From assembly GCF_022341425.1 (NCBI RefSeq), contig NZ_JABFUC010000017.1, positions 18,718 to 82,717 of the forward strand: a stretch of DNA of 64,000 bases. Reading direction: 5' to 3'. Origin of the DNA: Billgrantia campisalis. Lineage in GTDB: Bacteria; Pseudomonadota; Gammaproteobacteria; Pseudomonadales; Halomonadaceae. The position numbers and the translations under genes are program-made. Below, piece after piece: positions 37,140 through 45,694 of this stretch (position 1 is the first letter of the stretch; the number at the start of each line of letters is the position of its first letter). The notes under the pieces were generated by a model that was not told the DNA's origin, did not search any database, and worked only from the letters and a program-made list of their open reading frames with translations.

Positions 37140-39272
37140 GTGAATCCGGTCAAGAAAACGTTTGAGTACGGTCGCAGCACCGTCACCCTGGAAACCGGGC
37201 GCATTGCCCGCCAGGCCACCGGTGCCGTGATGGTCACCATGGATGACACCGTGGTGCTGTGCACCGTGGTGGCGAAGAAGGACGCCAACCCCAACCAGCC
37301 GTTCTTTCCGCTGGCGGTATTCTATCAGGAGAAGACCTATGCCGTGGGCAAGATCCCCGGTGGCTTCTTCAAGCGCGAGGGGCGCCCCACCGAGAAGGAG
37401 ACCCTCACCTCGCGGCTGATCGATCGCCCGATTCGTCCGCTGTTCCCCAAGGGGTTCATGAACGAGGTGCAGGTGATCTGTACCGTGCTCTCCACCGACC
37501 GCAATCATGACCCGGACATCGCCGCGCTGCTCGGTACCTCCGCGGCCCTGGCCATCTCCGGTGTGCCGTTCAATGGCCCGATCGGGGCGGCCCGGGTGGG
37601 CTTCACCGAGGACAAGGGCTACTTCCTCAACCCCACCGTGGAAGACCTGACCACCTCCGAGCTGGACATGGTCGTCGCCGGCACCGAGAAGGCCGTGCTG
37701 ATGGTCGAGTCCGAGGCCTCCGAGCTGCTCGAGGACGAGATGCTGGGCGCGGTGCTCTACGGCCACCAGGAGATGCAGGTGGCCATCAAGGCCATCAATG
37801 AGCTGGCCGCCGAGGCCGGCAAGCCCAAGTGGGACTGGCAGCCGCCGGCGGAGAATGTCGCGCTCAAGGAGGCCGTGGCGCGTGGCTTCGAGGCCAAGGT
37901 GGGCGAGGCCTATCGCATCACCGACAAGATGGTGCGCCAGGATACGCTCTCCGCGCTCAAGGCCGAGGCCGTCGAACAGCTGGCCGGGGAAGAAGAAGGC
38001 CAGTTCGATGCCGATGAGGTAAAAAGTGCCTTCGCCGGCCTCGAGAAGCGCGTGGTGCGCTCGCGGGTGATCAAGGGCGAGCCGCGCATCGACGGCCGCG
38101 ACCACAAGACCGTGCGGCCGCTGGCCATCGAGGTCGGCACCCTGCCCAAGACCCACGGCTCGGCGATCTTCACCCGCGGCGAGACCCAGGCGATCGTCAT
38201 CGCCACCCTGGGCACGCTGCGCGACGCCCAGCTGATCGAGTCCCTGGAGGGGGAGCGCAAGGATCGCTTCCTGTTGCACTACAACTTCCCGCCCTACTGC
38301 GTGGGCGAGGCCGGCTTCATGGGCGGGCCCAAGCGCCGCGAGATCGGTCACGGTCGCCTGGCGCGGCGCGGCGTCGAGGCGATGCTGCCCAGCGACGACG
38401 AGTTCCCCTACACCATCCGCGTGGTCTCCGAGATCACCGAGTCCAACGGTTCCAGCTCCATGGCCTCGGTGTGCGGCTCGTCGCTGGCGCTGATGGATGC
38501 CGGCGTGCCGATGAAGGCGCCGGTGGCGGGCATCGCCATGGGCCTGGTCAAGGATGACGACGGCTTTGCGGTCTTGACCGATATCCTGGGCGACGAGGAC
38601 CACCTGGGCGATATGGACTTCAAGGTGGCCGGTAGCGCCGCCGGCGTCACCGCCCTGCAGATGGATATCAAGATCGAGGGCATCAACGAGGAGATCATGG
38701 AGCAGGCGCTGCAGCAGGCCAACGAGGCGCGTCTGCACATCCTCGAGCAGATGAATGCGGTGATCGGCCAGAGCCGCGCCGAGGTCTCTGAGAACGCGCC
38801 CTCCATGGCCACCATCAAGATCGACCCGGACAAGATCCGCGACGTCATCGGCAAGGGGGGCGCCACCATTCGCAAGATCTGCGAGGACACCGGCGCCTCC
38901 ATCGACCTGGACGACGACGGCACCGTGCGTATCTACGCCGAGGACAAGGCGGCGGCCAAGCGGGCCATCGATACCGTGCTGGCGATCACCGCCGAGCCCG
39001 AGATCGGCCAGCTCTACCGCGGCAAGGTGGTGCGTATCGCCGACTTCGGCGCCTTCGTCAACATCATGCCGGGCACCGATGGCCTGGTGCATATCTCGCA
39101 GATCGTGCCCGAGCGGGTCAACGACGTGCGTGATTTCCTCAACGAGGGTGACGAGATCGTGGTCAAGGTGCTCGATATCGACAACCGCAACCGCGTGAAG
39201 CTCTCCATCAAGGAGATCACCCCGGAAGAGAAGGCCGCCTTCGAGGCCGCCGAGGCCGAGACCGCGGTGTAA
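37140..39272 (+). CDS. pnp: Polyribonucleotide nucleotidyltransferase (PNPase)
   Basis: A 710-residue phosphorolytic 3'-5' exoribonuclease of the degradosome. Two RNase PH-like halves (about 1-225 and 310-545), a KH domain (about 550-615, IGKGGATIRKICEDTG) and a C-terminal S1 domain (about 620-690, YRGKVVRIADFGAFVNIMPG). The start is GTG at 37140, preceded by AAGGAAG; this gives the family start MNPVKKTFEYG, and longer frames are spurious. The 115-nt leader may hold an autoregulatory stem, but none was defined. Confidence 0.98.
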   Translation: MNPVKKTFEYGRSTVTLETGRIARQATGAVMVTMDDTVVLCTVVAKKDANPNQPFFPLAVFYQEKTYAVGKIPGGFFKREGRPTEKETLTSRLIDRPIRPLFPKGFMNEVQVICTVLSTDRNHDPDIAALLGTSAALAISGVPFNGPIGAARVGFTEDKGYFLNPTVEDLTTSELDMVVAGTEKAVLMVESEASELLEDEMLGAVLYGHQEMQVAIKAINELAAEAGKPKWDWQPPAENVALKEAVARGFEAKVGEAYRITDKMVRQDTLSALKAEAVEQLAGEEEGQFDADEVKSAFAGLEKRVVRSRVIKGEPRIDGRDHKTVRPLAIEVGTLPKTHGSAIFTRGETQAIVIATLGTLRDAQLIESLEGERKDRFLLHYNFPPYCVGEAGFMGGPKRREIGHGRLARRGVEAMLPSDDEFPYTIRVVSEITESNGSSSMASVCGSSLALMDAGVPMKAPVAGIAMGLVKDDDGFAVLTDILGDEDHLGDMDFKVAGSAAGVTALQMDIKIEGINEEIMEQALQQANEARLHILEQMNAVIGQSRAEVSENAPSMATIKIDPDKIRDVIGKGGATIRKICEDTGASIDLDDDGTVRIYAEDKAAAKRAIDTVLAITAEPEIGQLYRGKVVRIADFGAFVNIMPGTDGLVHISQIVPERVNDVRDFLNEGDEIVVKVLDIDNRNRVKLSIKEITPEEKAAFEAAEAETAV

Positions 39273-39301
39273 GCGGCGAGCCACAAGCTCCAAGGCGCAA
39301 C

Positions 39302-39341
39302 AAAAACCGCCCCCGCAGCCTTAGCTGCGGGGGCGGTTTTT
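39302..39341. terminator. Strong bidirectional terminator after pnp
   Basis: An 18-bp perfect stem (39302-39319 with 39324-39341) with a CTTA loop and core ACCGCCCCCGCAGC. It begins with five A and ends with five T, so it works on both strands. Confidence 0.95.
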
Positions 39342-39353
39342 CGTGGGCGATGC

Positions 39354-39462
39354 GGCTGATCCGGCGACAGGTCTCGAGGGGGCGCTGTAAACCCATCCCT
39401 GGGCGCTACCGATTCCATCCCTGGAATAGGACCCCCTCTACGACCTGTCCCCGGCGCCGCTC
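39354..39462 (-). repeat. Structured intergenic repeat, family A copy 3 (twin ANGGAN hairpins)
   Basis: 109 nt on the minus strand, in sense with the thiolase gene and starting 19 nt after its stop. Outer stem GACAGGTC/GACCTGTC, extended by CCGG/CCGG around a G-G mismatch. Second stem GAGGGGG/CCCCCTC. Inner hairpins ATTCC-AGGGAT-GGAAT and GCCC-AGGGAT-GGGT. Spacing between the two loop starts is 22 nt. Confidence 0.85.
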
Positions 39463-39480
39463 ATGCTGAGGTGCTTGCCT

Positions 39481-40656
39481 TTACCGCTCGATGGCCAGCG
39501 CCACGCCCTGACCGCCGCCGATACACAGGGTGGCGAGGCCCTTCTTGGCGTCGCGGGCGATCATCTCGTGCAGCAGGGTCACCAGCACCCGGCAGCCGGA
39601 GGCGCCGATGGGATGGCCAAGCGCGATGGCGCCGCCGTTGACGTTGATCTTGCTGGCATCCCAGCCCAGCTCCTTGTTGACCGAGAGTGCCTGGGCGGCG
39701 AAGGCCTCGTTGGCCTCGACCAGGTCCAGGTCGTCGAGGCTCCAGCCGGCCTTCTCGAGGCAGCGGCGGGTGGCCGGGGCCGGGCCGATGCCCATGATCG
39801 CCGGGTCGACGCCGGCGTTGGAGTAGGCGGCAATCCGTGCCAGCGGCTCGAGGCCGAGCTGCTTGGCCTTCTCGGCGGAGCAGAGCATCACCACGGCAGC
39901 GCCGTCGTTGATGGAGGAGGCGTTGCCGGCGGTGATGGTGCCGTCCTTCTTGAAGGCGGGGCGCATGCCGGAGAGCTTCTCGGCGGTCACCGAGCGCGGG
40001 CCTTCGTCGGTGTCGAAGACCAGCGGGTCACCCTTGCGCTGGGGAACCTCCACCGGGACGATCTGGCTCTTGAACTTGCCCTCCTGGATGGCCGTGGTGG
40101 CCTTCTGCTGGGAGGCGGCGGCGAACTCGTCCATCTCTTCACGGGTGATGCCGTATTTCTCGGCCAGGTTCTCGGCGGTGATACCCATGTGGTAGTTGTT
40201 GAAGGCGTCCCACAGGCCGTCGTGGACCATGGTGTCGACGGCCTTCCAGTCGCCCATGCGCTGACCGTTGCGCGAGTTGGGCAGCACGTGCGGGGAGGCG
40301 GACATGTTCTCCTGGCCGCCGGCCAGGATCAGCTCGGCGTCGCCGCAGCGGATCGCCTGGGTCGCCAGGTGCAGCGCCTTGAGGCCCGAGCCGCACACCT
40401 TGTTGATGGTCATGGCGGGGACGGCATCGGGCAGGCCGGCCTTGATGGCCGCCTGGCGGGCCGGGTTCTGGCCGACGCCTGCGGTCAGCACCTGGCCGAG
40501 CAGCACCTCGTCGACTTGGTCGCCGGCCACGCCGGTGCTGGCCAGGATATCCTTGATCACCAAGGCGCCCAGGTCGCTGGCGGGAATTCCGGCCAGGGAG
40601 CCGCCGAAGGTGCCGATGGCGGTACGGCGTGCGGCAACGATCACCACGTCTTGCAT
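39481..40656 (-). CDS. phaA: Acetyl-CoA C-acetyltransferase (thiolase)
   Basis: A 391-residue biosynthetic-type thiolase that condenses two acetyl-CoA to acetoacetyl-CoA. It has the acyl-enzyme Cys in NKVCGSGLKAL (about residue 88), the GGAIALGHPIGASGCR histidine motif and the C-terminal CIGGGQGVALAIE cysteine motif. It could serve polyhydroxybutyrate synthesis (PhaA) or acetoacetate metabolism (AtoB); no phaB, phaC or ato genes lie next to it, so the symbol is tentative. GGAGTAA lies upstream of the start on the minus strand. Confidence 0.93.
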   Translation of the reverse strand: MQDVVIVAARRTAIGTFGGSLAGIPASDLGALVIKDILASTGVAGDQVDEVLLGQVLTAGVGQNPARQAAIKAGLPDAVPAMTINKVCGSGLKALHLATQAIRCGDAELILAGGQENMSASPHVLPNSRNGQRMGDWKAVDTMVHDGLWDAFNNYHMGITAENLAEKYGITREEMDEFAAASQQKATTAIQEGKFKSQIVPVEVPQRKGDPLVFDTDEGPRSVTAEKLSGMRPAFKKDGTITAGNASSINDGAAVVMLCSAEKAKQLGLEPLARIAAYSNAGVDPAIMGIGPAPATRRCLEKAGWSLDDLDLVEANEAFAAQALSVNKELGWDASKINVNGGAIALGHPIGASGCRVLVTLLHEMIARDAKKGLATLCIGGGQGVALAIER

Positions 40657-40843
40657 GGGGTTACTCCTGAAGGTGGTTGGCAGTCTTCACGATTGCCAGC
40701 ATAGGGCAATGTTTTGCAGTGCGGCAATCCCCCTTGGGTCGAGGGGGGTGGCTACCCAGTATAGCCGGGTCGGGGCGAGATGGGGCGAGATGGGGATGAG
40801 AGAGGCGGTGGGGGCGCTGGAAAGCGCGTGTGGGGAGGCGGCA

Positions 40844-40867
40844 AGGCACCCCCGCAGCGGGGTGCCT
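40844..40867 (-). terminator. Hairpin after panD
   Basis: AGGCACCCC (40844-40852) and GGGGTGCCT (40859-40867), 9 bp with a 6-nt loop, 11 nt past the panD stop. Only two T follow on the minus strand. The 177-nt stretch between it and the thiolase start (40668-40843) holds a 10-bp tandem duplication of GGGGCGAGAT near 40779 and nothing else I recognise. Confidence 0.55.
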
Positions 40868-40877
40868 GCCGGGGGCG

Positions 40878-41258
40878 TCAGGCCAGCTGAACGGGGATGG
40901 CGTTGCTGGTGTGGCTGACGTCGTTGCCTTCCTTGAGATAGACCAGGGCCGGCTGGTGGGCGTCGAGTTCGGCTTCGCTGTAGTGGCCATAGCTGCAGAT
41001 GATCACGCGGTCGCCGGGGCCGGCCAGGTGGGCGGCGGCGCCGTTGATCGAGATGACCTGGGAGCCCTCCTCGGCGCGAATGGCGTAGGTGGTGAAGCGC
41101 TGGCCGTTCTCGACGTTGTAGATCTGGATCTGCTCATTCTCGCGGATGCCGGACATGTCCAGCAGGTCGCCGTCGATGGCGCAGGAGCCTTCGTAGTTGA
41201 GCACGGCGTGGGTGACGCGGGCCATGTGCAGCTTGGCCTTGAGCATGACGGTATACAT
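40878..41258 (-). CDS. panD: Aspartate 1-decarboxylase
   Basis: A 126-residue pyruvoyl enzyme that makes beta-alanine for pantothenate. The precursor self-cleaves between Gly24 and Ser25 in YEGSC, and Ser25 becomes the pyruvoyl group. KAKLHMARVTHAVLNYEGSC and TTYAIRAEEGSQVISINGAAA match the family. It follows panC on the same strand after 36 nt, so panB-panC-panD form one group. Confidence 0.98.
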   Translation of the reverse strand: MYTVMLKAKLHMARVTHAVLNYEGSCAIDGDLLDMSGIRENEQIQIYNVENGQRFTTYAIRAEEGSQVISINGAAAHLAGPGDRVIICSYGHYSEAELDAHQPALVYLKEGNDVSHTSNAIPVQLA

Positions 41259-41294
41259 GGTGCGGGGTCCTCTTGGTGTCTCAGTAGCCGTGGT

Positions 41295-42143
41295 TCAGCC
41301 CGGCAGGGTCAGGGTCAGATTGTCGATCAGTCGGGTCGGGCCCAGCCGCGCCGCCGCCAGCAGCACGGCATCGCGGGTCGTCGCCGTGACCGGGCCCAGG
41401 TCGGCGGCGCGCAGTTCCAGGTAGTCCGGGGCAAAGCCCGCCTCGCGCAGCCGCGCCAGGGCGTCGTCCAGTGTCGTGGCGGTCGGCGCTCCGGCCTCCA
41501 GGGCGTCGCGGGCCTGGCACAGGGTGCGGTAGAGCGTCGGGGCCCGGCGGCGCTGGTCGGCATCGAGATAGCCGTTGCGCGAGGAGAGGGCCAGCCCATC
41601 TTCGGTGCGCACGATGGGCACGCCGATGACCTCGATGGGGTAGTGCAGATCGGTGACCAGCTTGCGGATCACCGCCAGCTGCTGGTAGTCCTTCTCGCCG
41701 AAGCAGGCCGCATCGGGCTGCACCAGGTTGAACAGGATGCTGACCACCGTGGCGACGCCGTCGAAGTGGCCGGGCCGGTCGCCGCCGCACAGTCCTTCGC
41801 TGACCTCGGGGACGCAGACGCGGGTCTGGTGGGCCAGGCCCCGGGGATAGAGCATCGTCGGGTCGGGCGCGAACAGCAGATCGCAGCCGGCGTCTTCCAG
41901 CTGCGCCTGGTCCGCCTCCAGGGTGCGCGGGTAGGCGTCGAGATCCTCGCCGGGGCCGAACTGCATGGGGTTGACGAAGATGGTGGCGATCACCACCTCG
42001 GCATGGCGCCGGGCGTTTTCCACCAGCGCCAGGTGGCCGGCATGCAGGTTGCCCATGGTCGGCACCAGGGCGATGCGCTGGTCGCGGCGGCGGAACTCGC
42101 CGAGGGCTTCGCGCAGCGCGTCAATCTCTCGCAGGGTACGCAT
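41295..42143 (-). CDS. panC: Pantothenate synthetase
   Basis: A 282-residue enzyme that joins pantoate and beta-alanine with ATP. It shows VPTMGNLHAGHLALV (HIGH-type motif), FVNPMQFGPGEDLDAYPRTL, the FGEKDYQQL segment and GLALSSRNGYL (KMSKS-like). panB ends 21 nt upstream and panD lies downstream, giving the whole dedicated pathway in one operon. Confidence 0.98.
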   Translation of the reverse strand: MRTLREIDALREALGEFRRRDQRIALVPTMGNLHAGHLALVENARRHAEVVIATIFVNPMQFGPGEDLDAYPRTLEADQAQLEDAGCDLLFAPDPTMLYPRGLAHQTRVCVPEVSEGLCGGDRPGHFDGVATVVSILFNLVQPDAACFGEKDYQQLAVIRKLVTDLHYPIEVIGVPIVRTEDGLALSSRNGYLDADQRRRAPTLYRTLCQARDALEAGAPTATTLDDALARLREAGFAPDYLELRAADLGPVTATTRDAVLLAAARLGPTRLIDNLTLTLPG

Positions 42144-42164
42144 GGTGGGCTCCTGAGCGTAATG

Positions 42165-42956
42165 CTAGAAACAGTGCGCCTCGGCCGGGAAGCGGCGGGC
42201 CTTGACGTCTTCGTGGTAGCGGCGAAAGGCGCTCTGGACGTCCTCGGCCTCGGCCAGGAAGTTCTTGACGAAGCGCGGGGTGCGGCCGTGGGTCACGCCG
42301 AGCACGTCGTGCATCACCAGGATCTGGCCGTCGACGTCGGGGCCGGCGCCGATGCCGATCACCGGCACCTCCAGCGCCTCGCTCACCGCACGACCCAGGC
42401 TCGCCGGCACGCACTCCAGCAGGATCACCGAGGCACCGGCGTCGACCAGGGTGCGGGCATCCTCGAGGATCTGGCCGGCGCGCTCGGCGTCGCGCCCCTG
42501 CACCTTGTAGCCGCCCAGCTGATAGACGGTCTGGGGGGTCAGCCCCAGGTGGGCGCAGACCGGCACCCCGCGGCGGGTCAGCTCACGGATGCCGTCGGCC
42601 ATCCAGGCCTCGCCCTCGACCTTGACCAGTTCGGCGCCGGCGCGCATCAGCTCGCCGGCATCCTGCAGCAGCCGCTCCTGGCTCGAATTGCTCATGAACG
42701 GCAGGTCGACCATCAGCAGGCTGGCCCCCTTGCCGCGTGCCACGCAGCGGGTGTGGTAGCAGATGTCGTCGAGGGTCACCGGCAGGGTGCTGGCGTGGCC
42801 CTGCAGGACCATGCCCAGGGAGTCGCCCACCAGCAGGACCTCGATGCCGGCCTCGCTGGCGGCGCGGGCGAAGGAGGCGTCGTAGGCGGTCAGGCAGCTG
42901 AAGGGCTCTCCGGCCTGCTTGCGGGCCCTGAGCGTGCTGAGGGTGACGGTCTTCAT
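42165..42956 (-). CDS. panB: 3-methyl-2-oxobutanoate hydroxymethyltransferase
   Basis: A 263-residue enzyme that transfers a hydroxymethyl group from methylene-tetrahydrofolate to ketoisovalerate, the first pantothenate step. It shows LTAYDASFARAASEAGIEVLLVGDSLGMVLQG, MVDLPFMS, KVEGE and ECVPASLG (in short pieces). The ATG at 42956 gives the family start MKTVTLSTLR; an upstream frame start at 43037 would add atypical residues. Confidence 0.97.
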   Translation of the reverse strand: MKTVTLSTLRARKQAGEPFSCLTAYDASFARAASEAGIEVLLVGDSLGMVLQGHASTLPVTLDDICYHTRCVARGKGASLLMVDLPFMSNSSQERLLQDAGELMRAGAELVKVEGEAWMADGIRELTRRGVPVCAHLGLTPQTVYQLGGYKVQGRDAERAGQILEDARTLVDAGASVILLECVPASLGRAVSEALEVPVIGIGAGPDVDGQILVMHDVLGVTHGRTPRFVKNFLAEAEDVQSAFRRYHEDVKARRFPAEAHCF

Positions 42957-43057
42957 GGCGTGCTCTCGTGTTGTCCTGGGCGGACGGCCTTGGCCGTGGC
43001 GCCCGCAATCCGCGTGATTGTTACCAGAATGCGCCATCCGTGTCGACAGGTAACATC

Positions 43058-43567
43058 TTATTCATCGCGTGGGTTGTTGGGTAACACCTGCAGCCCGTCG
43101 TCGAGGGGCAGGGCCTCTCTCAGGGCGGCCAGGCGACGGCCGTCGGGCAGTTGCAGCTCGGGTGCCAGCTCGGCGAGCGGCACCACCACGAAGGCGCGTG
43201 CCGCCAGCTCGGGATGAGGCACGCGCAGCCGGGGCGTGTCGATGACGCGATCCCCGTACAGCAGCAGGTCCAGATCCAGGGTGCGGGGGCCCCAGCGCCG
43301 CCGGCGCACCCGGCGATGGCGCTGCTCCAGGGCCTGCAGCTGGTCGAGCAGTGCCAAGGGTGAGAGGCGGGTCTCGAGGCGGGCCACCGCATTGACGAAG
43401 TCGGGCTGGTCCACGGGGCCGACCGGGGCGCTGACATAGAGGCGAGAGGCCTGAACCCGCCCGGTCAGCGGCAGTCTTTCCAGCGCCTCGAGGGCCCGTT
43501 CGATCTGCTCCCGGGGGCCGTCGAGATTGCTGCCCAGCCCCACGTAGGCATCGACTGTCCGGCTCAT
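43058..43567 (-). CDS. folK: 2-amino-4-hydroxy-6-hydroxymethyldihydropteridine pyrophosphokinase
   Basis: A 169-residue HPPK that pyrophosphorylates the pterin precursor used by FolP. It shows YVGLGSNLDGPREQIERAL, YVSAPVGPVDQPDFVNAV, RWGPRTLDLDLLLYGD and VPHPELAARAFVVVPLAEL. The start overlaps the pcnB stop by 4 nt (ATGA), as in E. coli and Pseudomonas where pcnB-folK is conserved. Confidence 0.97.
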   Translation of the reverse strand: MSRTVDAYVGLGSNLDGPREQIERALEALERLPLTGRVQASRLYVSAPVGPVDQPDFVNAVARLETRLSPLALLDQLQALEQRHRRVRRRRWGPRTLDLDLLLYGDRVIDTPRLRVPHPELAARAFVVVPLAELAPELQLPDGRRLAALREALPLDDGLQVLPNNPRDE

Positions 43568-44967
43568 GAGCTGCTGGGCGGCGTGCTGCGGCGACGCCGC
43601 TTGCGCGGACGGCGGCGCCGGGAGCGGCCGCCACCCGGTTCGCTATCCTGGGCCTTGCCGACCAGGCGCTGCTGGTCATGCTCGTCGCCCTCCTGGTAGG
43701 CGGTCCACCAGTCGCCGAGCCCCGGGGGAATCTCGCCGGCGGCTTCGCGCAGCAGCAGGAAGTCATAGGCGGCGCGGAAGCGCGGGTGTTCACGCGTCTG
43801 GCTGGCGCGCTTGCCACCCCGCTTCGGCAGGCGCTGCTGCAGGTCCCAGATGTCACGCATCGGCAGGCTGAAGCGCTTGGGAATCGAGATATGCTGCAGC
43901 TGGCGGGAGATGACCGGCTGGGCGGCGGCCTGCAGCGCGGGAATCGGTGGCATGCCATCGGCCTCGAGTGCCGCCTGGCGCAGCTGGACCGGCCCCCACA
44001 GCAGCGCCGCAAACAGGAAGGCCGGGGTCACCGGGCGCTCCTCGTGGATGCGCCGGTCGGTGCTGGCCAGGGCGGCTTCGATCAGCGGCTCGGCCCAGGG
44101 CAACTCGGCCATGGCCTCCTCGGACTCGGGGAAGAGCATGGCGAACAGCCCGTAGCGGCGCAGCTGGCGGAAGGTCTCGACACCGTGGCCGGCCATGAAC
44201 AGCTTGAGAATCTCGTCGAACAGCCGGGCGGGGGGGATCTGCAGCAGCAGCGGCGCCAGCTCGAAGATCGGTGCTTCGCTGTCCGGGGCGATATGGAAGT
44301 CGAGCTTGGCGGCGAAGCGCACGGCGCGCAGCATGCGCACCGGGTCTTCGCGATAGCGGGTCGCCGGGTCGCCGATCAGCCGCAGGGTGCGCGACTCGAT
44401 GTCGCGAACGCCGTCGGCGAAGTCATGGATCGAGAAGTCGGCAATGCTGTAGTAGAGCGCATTGATGGTGAAGTCCCGACGGATGGCGTCTTCCTGAATG
44501 TTGCCCCAGACGTTGTCACGCAGCAGCAGGCCGTCTTCGGACTGCTGGGCAAGATGGTCGCCATGGTCGTCGCCCGGCTGGCCGCGGAAGGTGGTGACCT
44601 CGATCACCTCGCGGCCGAAGCGTACGTGCACGATGCGAAAACGCCGGCCGATGATGCGCGAGTTGCGAAACAGCTCGCGGACCTGCTCCGGGGTGGCATC
44701 GGTGGCGACGTCGAAGTCCTTGGGCATCTTGCCGAGCAGGGCGTCGCGAATGCAGCCCCCCACCAGGTAGGCCTCGTAGCCGGCGTTGTGCAGGCGGTAG
44801 AGCACCTTGAGCGCCGGCTCGCTGAAGTGCTGGCGCGACACGGGGTGTTCGTTGCGCGGGATGATGCGGGGCCCGGCAATGGCGCCAGCGGCGGCCTCTT
44901 CGGGGCCGAACAGCGATCTCAAATGCTCGCCTGGGCTCTGCAGAAAGCGGGTAAATCCTTTGAACAT
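43564..44967 (-). CDS. pcnB: Poly(A) polymerase I
   Basis: A 467-residue enzyme that adds 3' poly(A) tails and promotes RNA decay. The nucleotidyltransferase core has YLVGGCIRDALLGKMPKDFDVATDATPEQ (quoted in part), DAIRRDFTINALYY and the RMLRAVRFAAKLDF region. The C-terminus is a basic tail (RSRRRRPRKRRRRS). I start it at ATG 44967 (MFKGFTRFLQSP). The same frame stays open upstream to 45618 through the CrcZ-like RNA, where CAA repeats would read as poly-Gln and poly-Asn; that extension is not protein. Confidence 0.95.
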   Translation of the reverse strand: MFKGFTRFLQSPGEHLRSLFGPEEAAAGAIAGPRIIPRNEHPVSRQHFSEPALKVLYRLHNAGYEAYLVGGCIRDALLGKMPKDFDVATDATPEQVRELFRNSRIIGRRFRIVHVRFGREVIEVTTFRGQPGDDHGDHLAQQSEDGLLLRDNVWGNIQEDAIRRDFTINALYYSIADFSIHDFADGVRDIESRTLRLIGDPATRYREDPVRMLRAVRFAAKLDFHIAPDSEAPIFELAPLLLQIPPARLFDEILKLFMAGHGVETFRQLRRYGLFAMLFPESEEAMAELPWAEPLIEAALASTDRRIHEERPVTPAFLFAALLWGPVQLRQAALEADGMPPIPALQAAAQPVISRQLQHISIPKRFSLPMRDIWDLQQRLPKRGGKRASQTREHPRFRAAYDFLLLREAAGEIPPGLGDWWTAYQEGDEHDQQRLVGKAQDSEPGGGRSRRRRPRKRRRRSTPPSSS

Positions 44968-45096
44968 GCGGCGATATCGCCTCGCAGGGTGCGAAAAGGG
45001 AGAGTGTAGCCGACCCCGCCACCCAGGGGAAACACCTTCGCGGCTGGCGTCGCCGTCGAGTGGCGGGTCTGGCCCGGGGATGAGTGGCGCGCACAG

Positions 45097-45123
45097 CAAA
45101 AGAGGAGGCCCTTGGGCCTCCTC
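45097..45123 (-). terminator. Rho-independent terminator of the CrcZ-like RNA
   Basis: GAGGAGGCCC (45102-45111) and GGGCCTCCTC (45114-45123) form 10 perfect pairs. On the minus strand they are followed by TTTTGC. It lies 130 nt upstream of the pcnB start. Confidence 0.9.
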
Positions 45124-45597
45124 CGACAAGCAAAAAGCGCTGCATCCGTGCGGCTGATTCTTCTTCGTGATGGCGCATCGCCTTGAATACGCACCACAGT
45201 CACCAAGGAGTACACAGGCAAGCAGTGTTGTTGTGATTGTTGACGTTCCTGGTGGCGACCGTCTCGTATTCAAAACAATAATCCAACCACGACGGCAAGG
45301 TGAGTTGCCTACCCTCGGCTTGTTGATGTTGTTGCCGAGGGCGCGCTTCTTCGGCCCTTGTTCTTGTTGGCGGCCGCTGTGAGCGCATCGCGTCCTATGG
45401 ATCCGGTGCTTCGAGCTATTGTTGTTGTTGGCATCGAAGGGCGGAAGCTGTCGGGATGGCGTCTTGTTGTTGTTGCGACTCCCGCTTCCACATCCATTCA
45501 CGGTCCGACATTGTTGTTGTTGGTGCGGACCCTGTCTCGCCTGACCGCCTTGTTGTTGTTGTTGGCGCGGGTGACAGCCGGATGTTGTTTTTCTTGC
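45097..45597 (-). ncRNA. crcZ: CrcZ-like small RNA with CA-rich Hfq/Crc-type motifs
   Basis: About 500 nt between a sigma-54 promoter and a strong terminator. On the minus strand it carries about eight A-rich clusters, several of the form CAACAACAA: near 45223, 45325, 45360, 45420, 45470, 45513, 45550 and 45583. In Pseudomonas the CbrAB-controlled RNA CrcZ occupies exactly this position (cbrB-crcZ-pcnB) and titrates Hfq (with Crc) through AAnAAnAA motifs to relieve catabolite repression. Position, promoter type and motifs all agree. The exact 5' end is inferred from the promoter. Confidence 0.88.
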
Positions 45598-45606
45598 CTT
45601 AGATAT

Positions 45607-45622
45607 TGCAGGCCGCATGCCA
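45607..45622 (-). promoter_or_regulatory. Sigma-54 promoter of the CrcZ-like RNA
   Basis: On the minus strand TGGCATGCGGCCTGCA matches the -24/-12 consensus TGGCAYG-N4-YTGCA with correct spacing between GG and GC. Transcription should start about 10-12 nt downstream, near 45597. CbrB, encoded just upstream, carries the GAFTGA loop needed to activate sigma-54. Confidence 0.88.
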
Positions 45623-45694
45623 CCTTGTTTTTTCTTCTTTTAAAACAGATATCTATAGGTTTCGCCTGCGACGAGTCCCATGAAGCCCCCGTCT

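Noticed and set aside
40779..40800. Tandem GGGGCGAGAT duplication upstream of the thiolase gene
   Set aside because: Two units only, in a GC-rich spacer; no structure or regulatory match.
45210..45600. GTTGTTGTT-rich stretch as a microsatellite or CRISPR-like array
   Set aside because: Units are irregularly spaced, without a constant repeat or spacer length. On the minus strand they are CA motifs in a CrcZ-like RNA with its own promoter and terminator.
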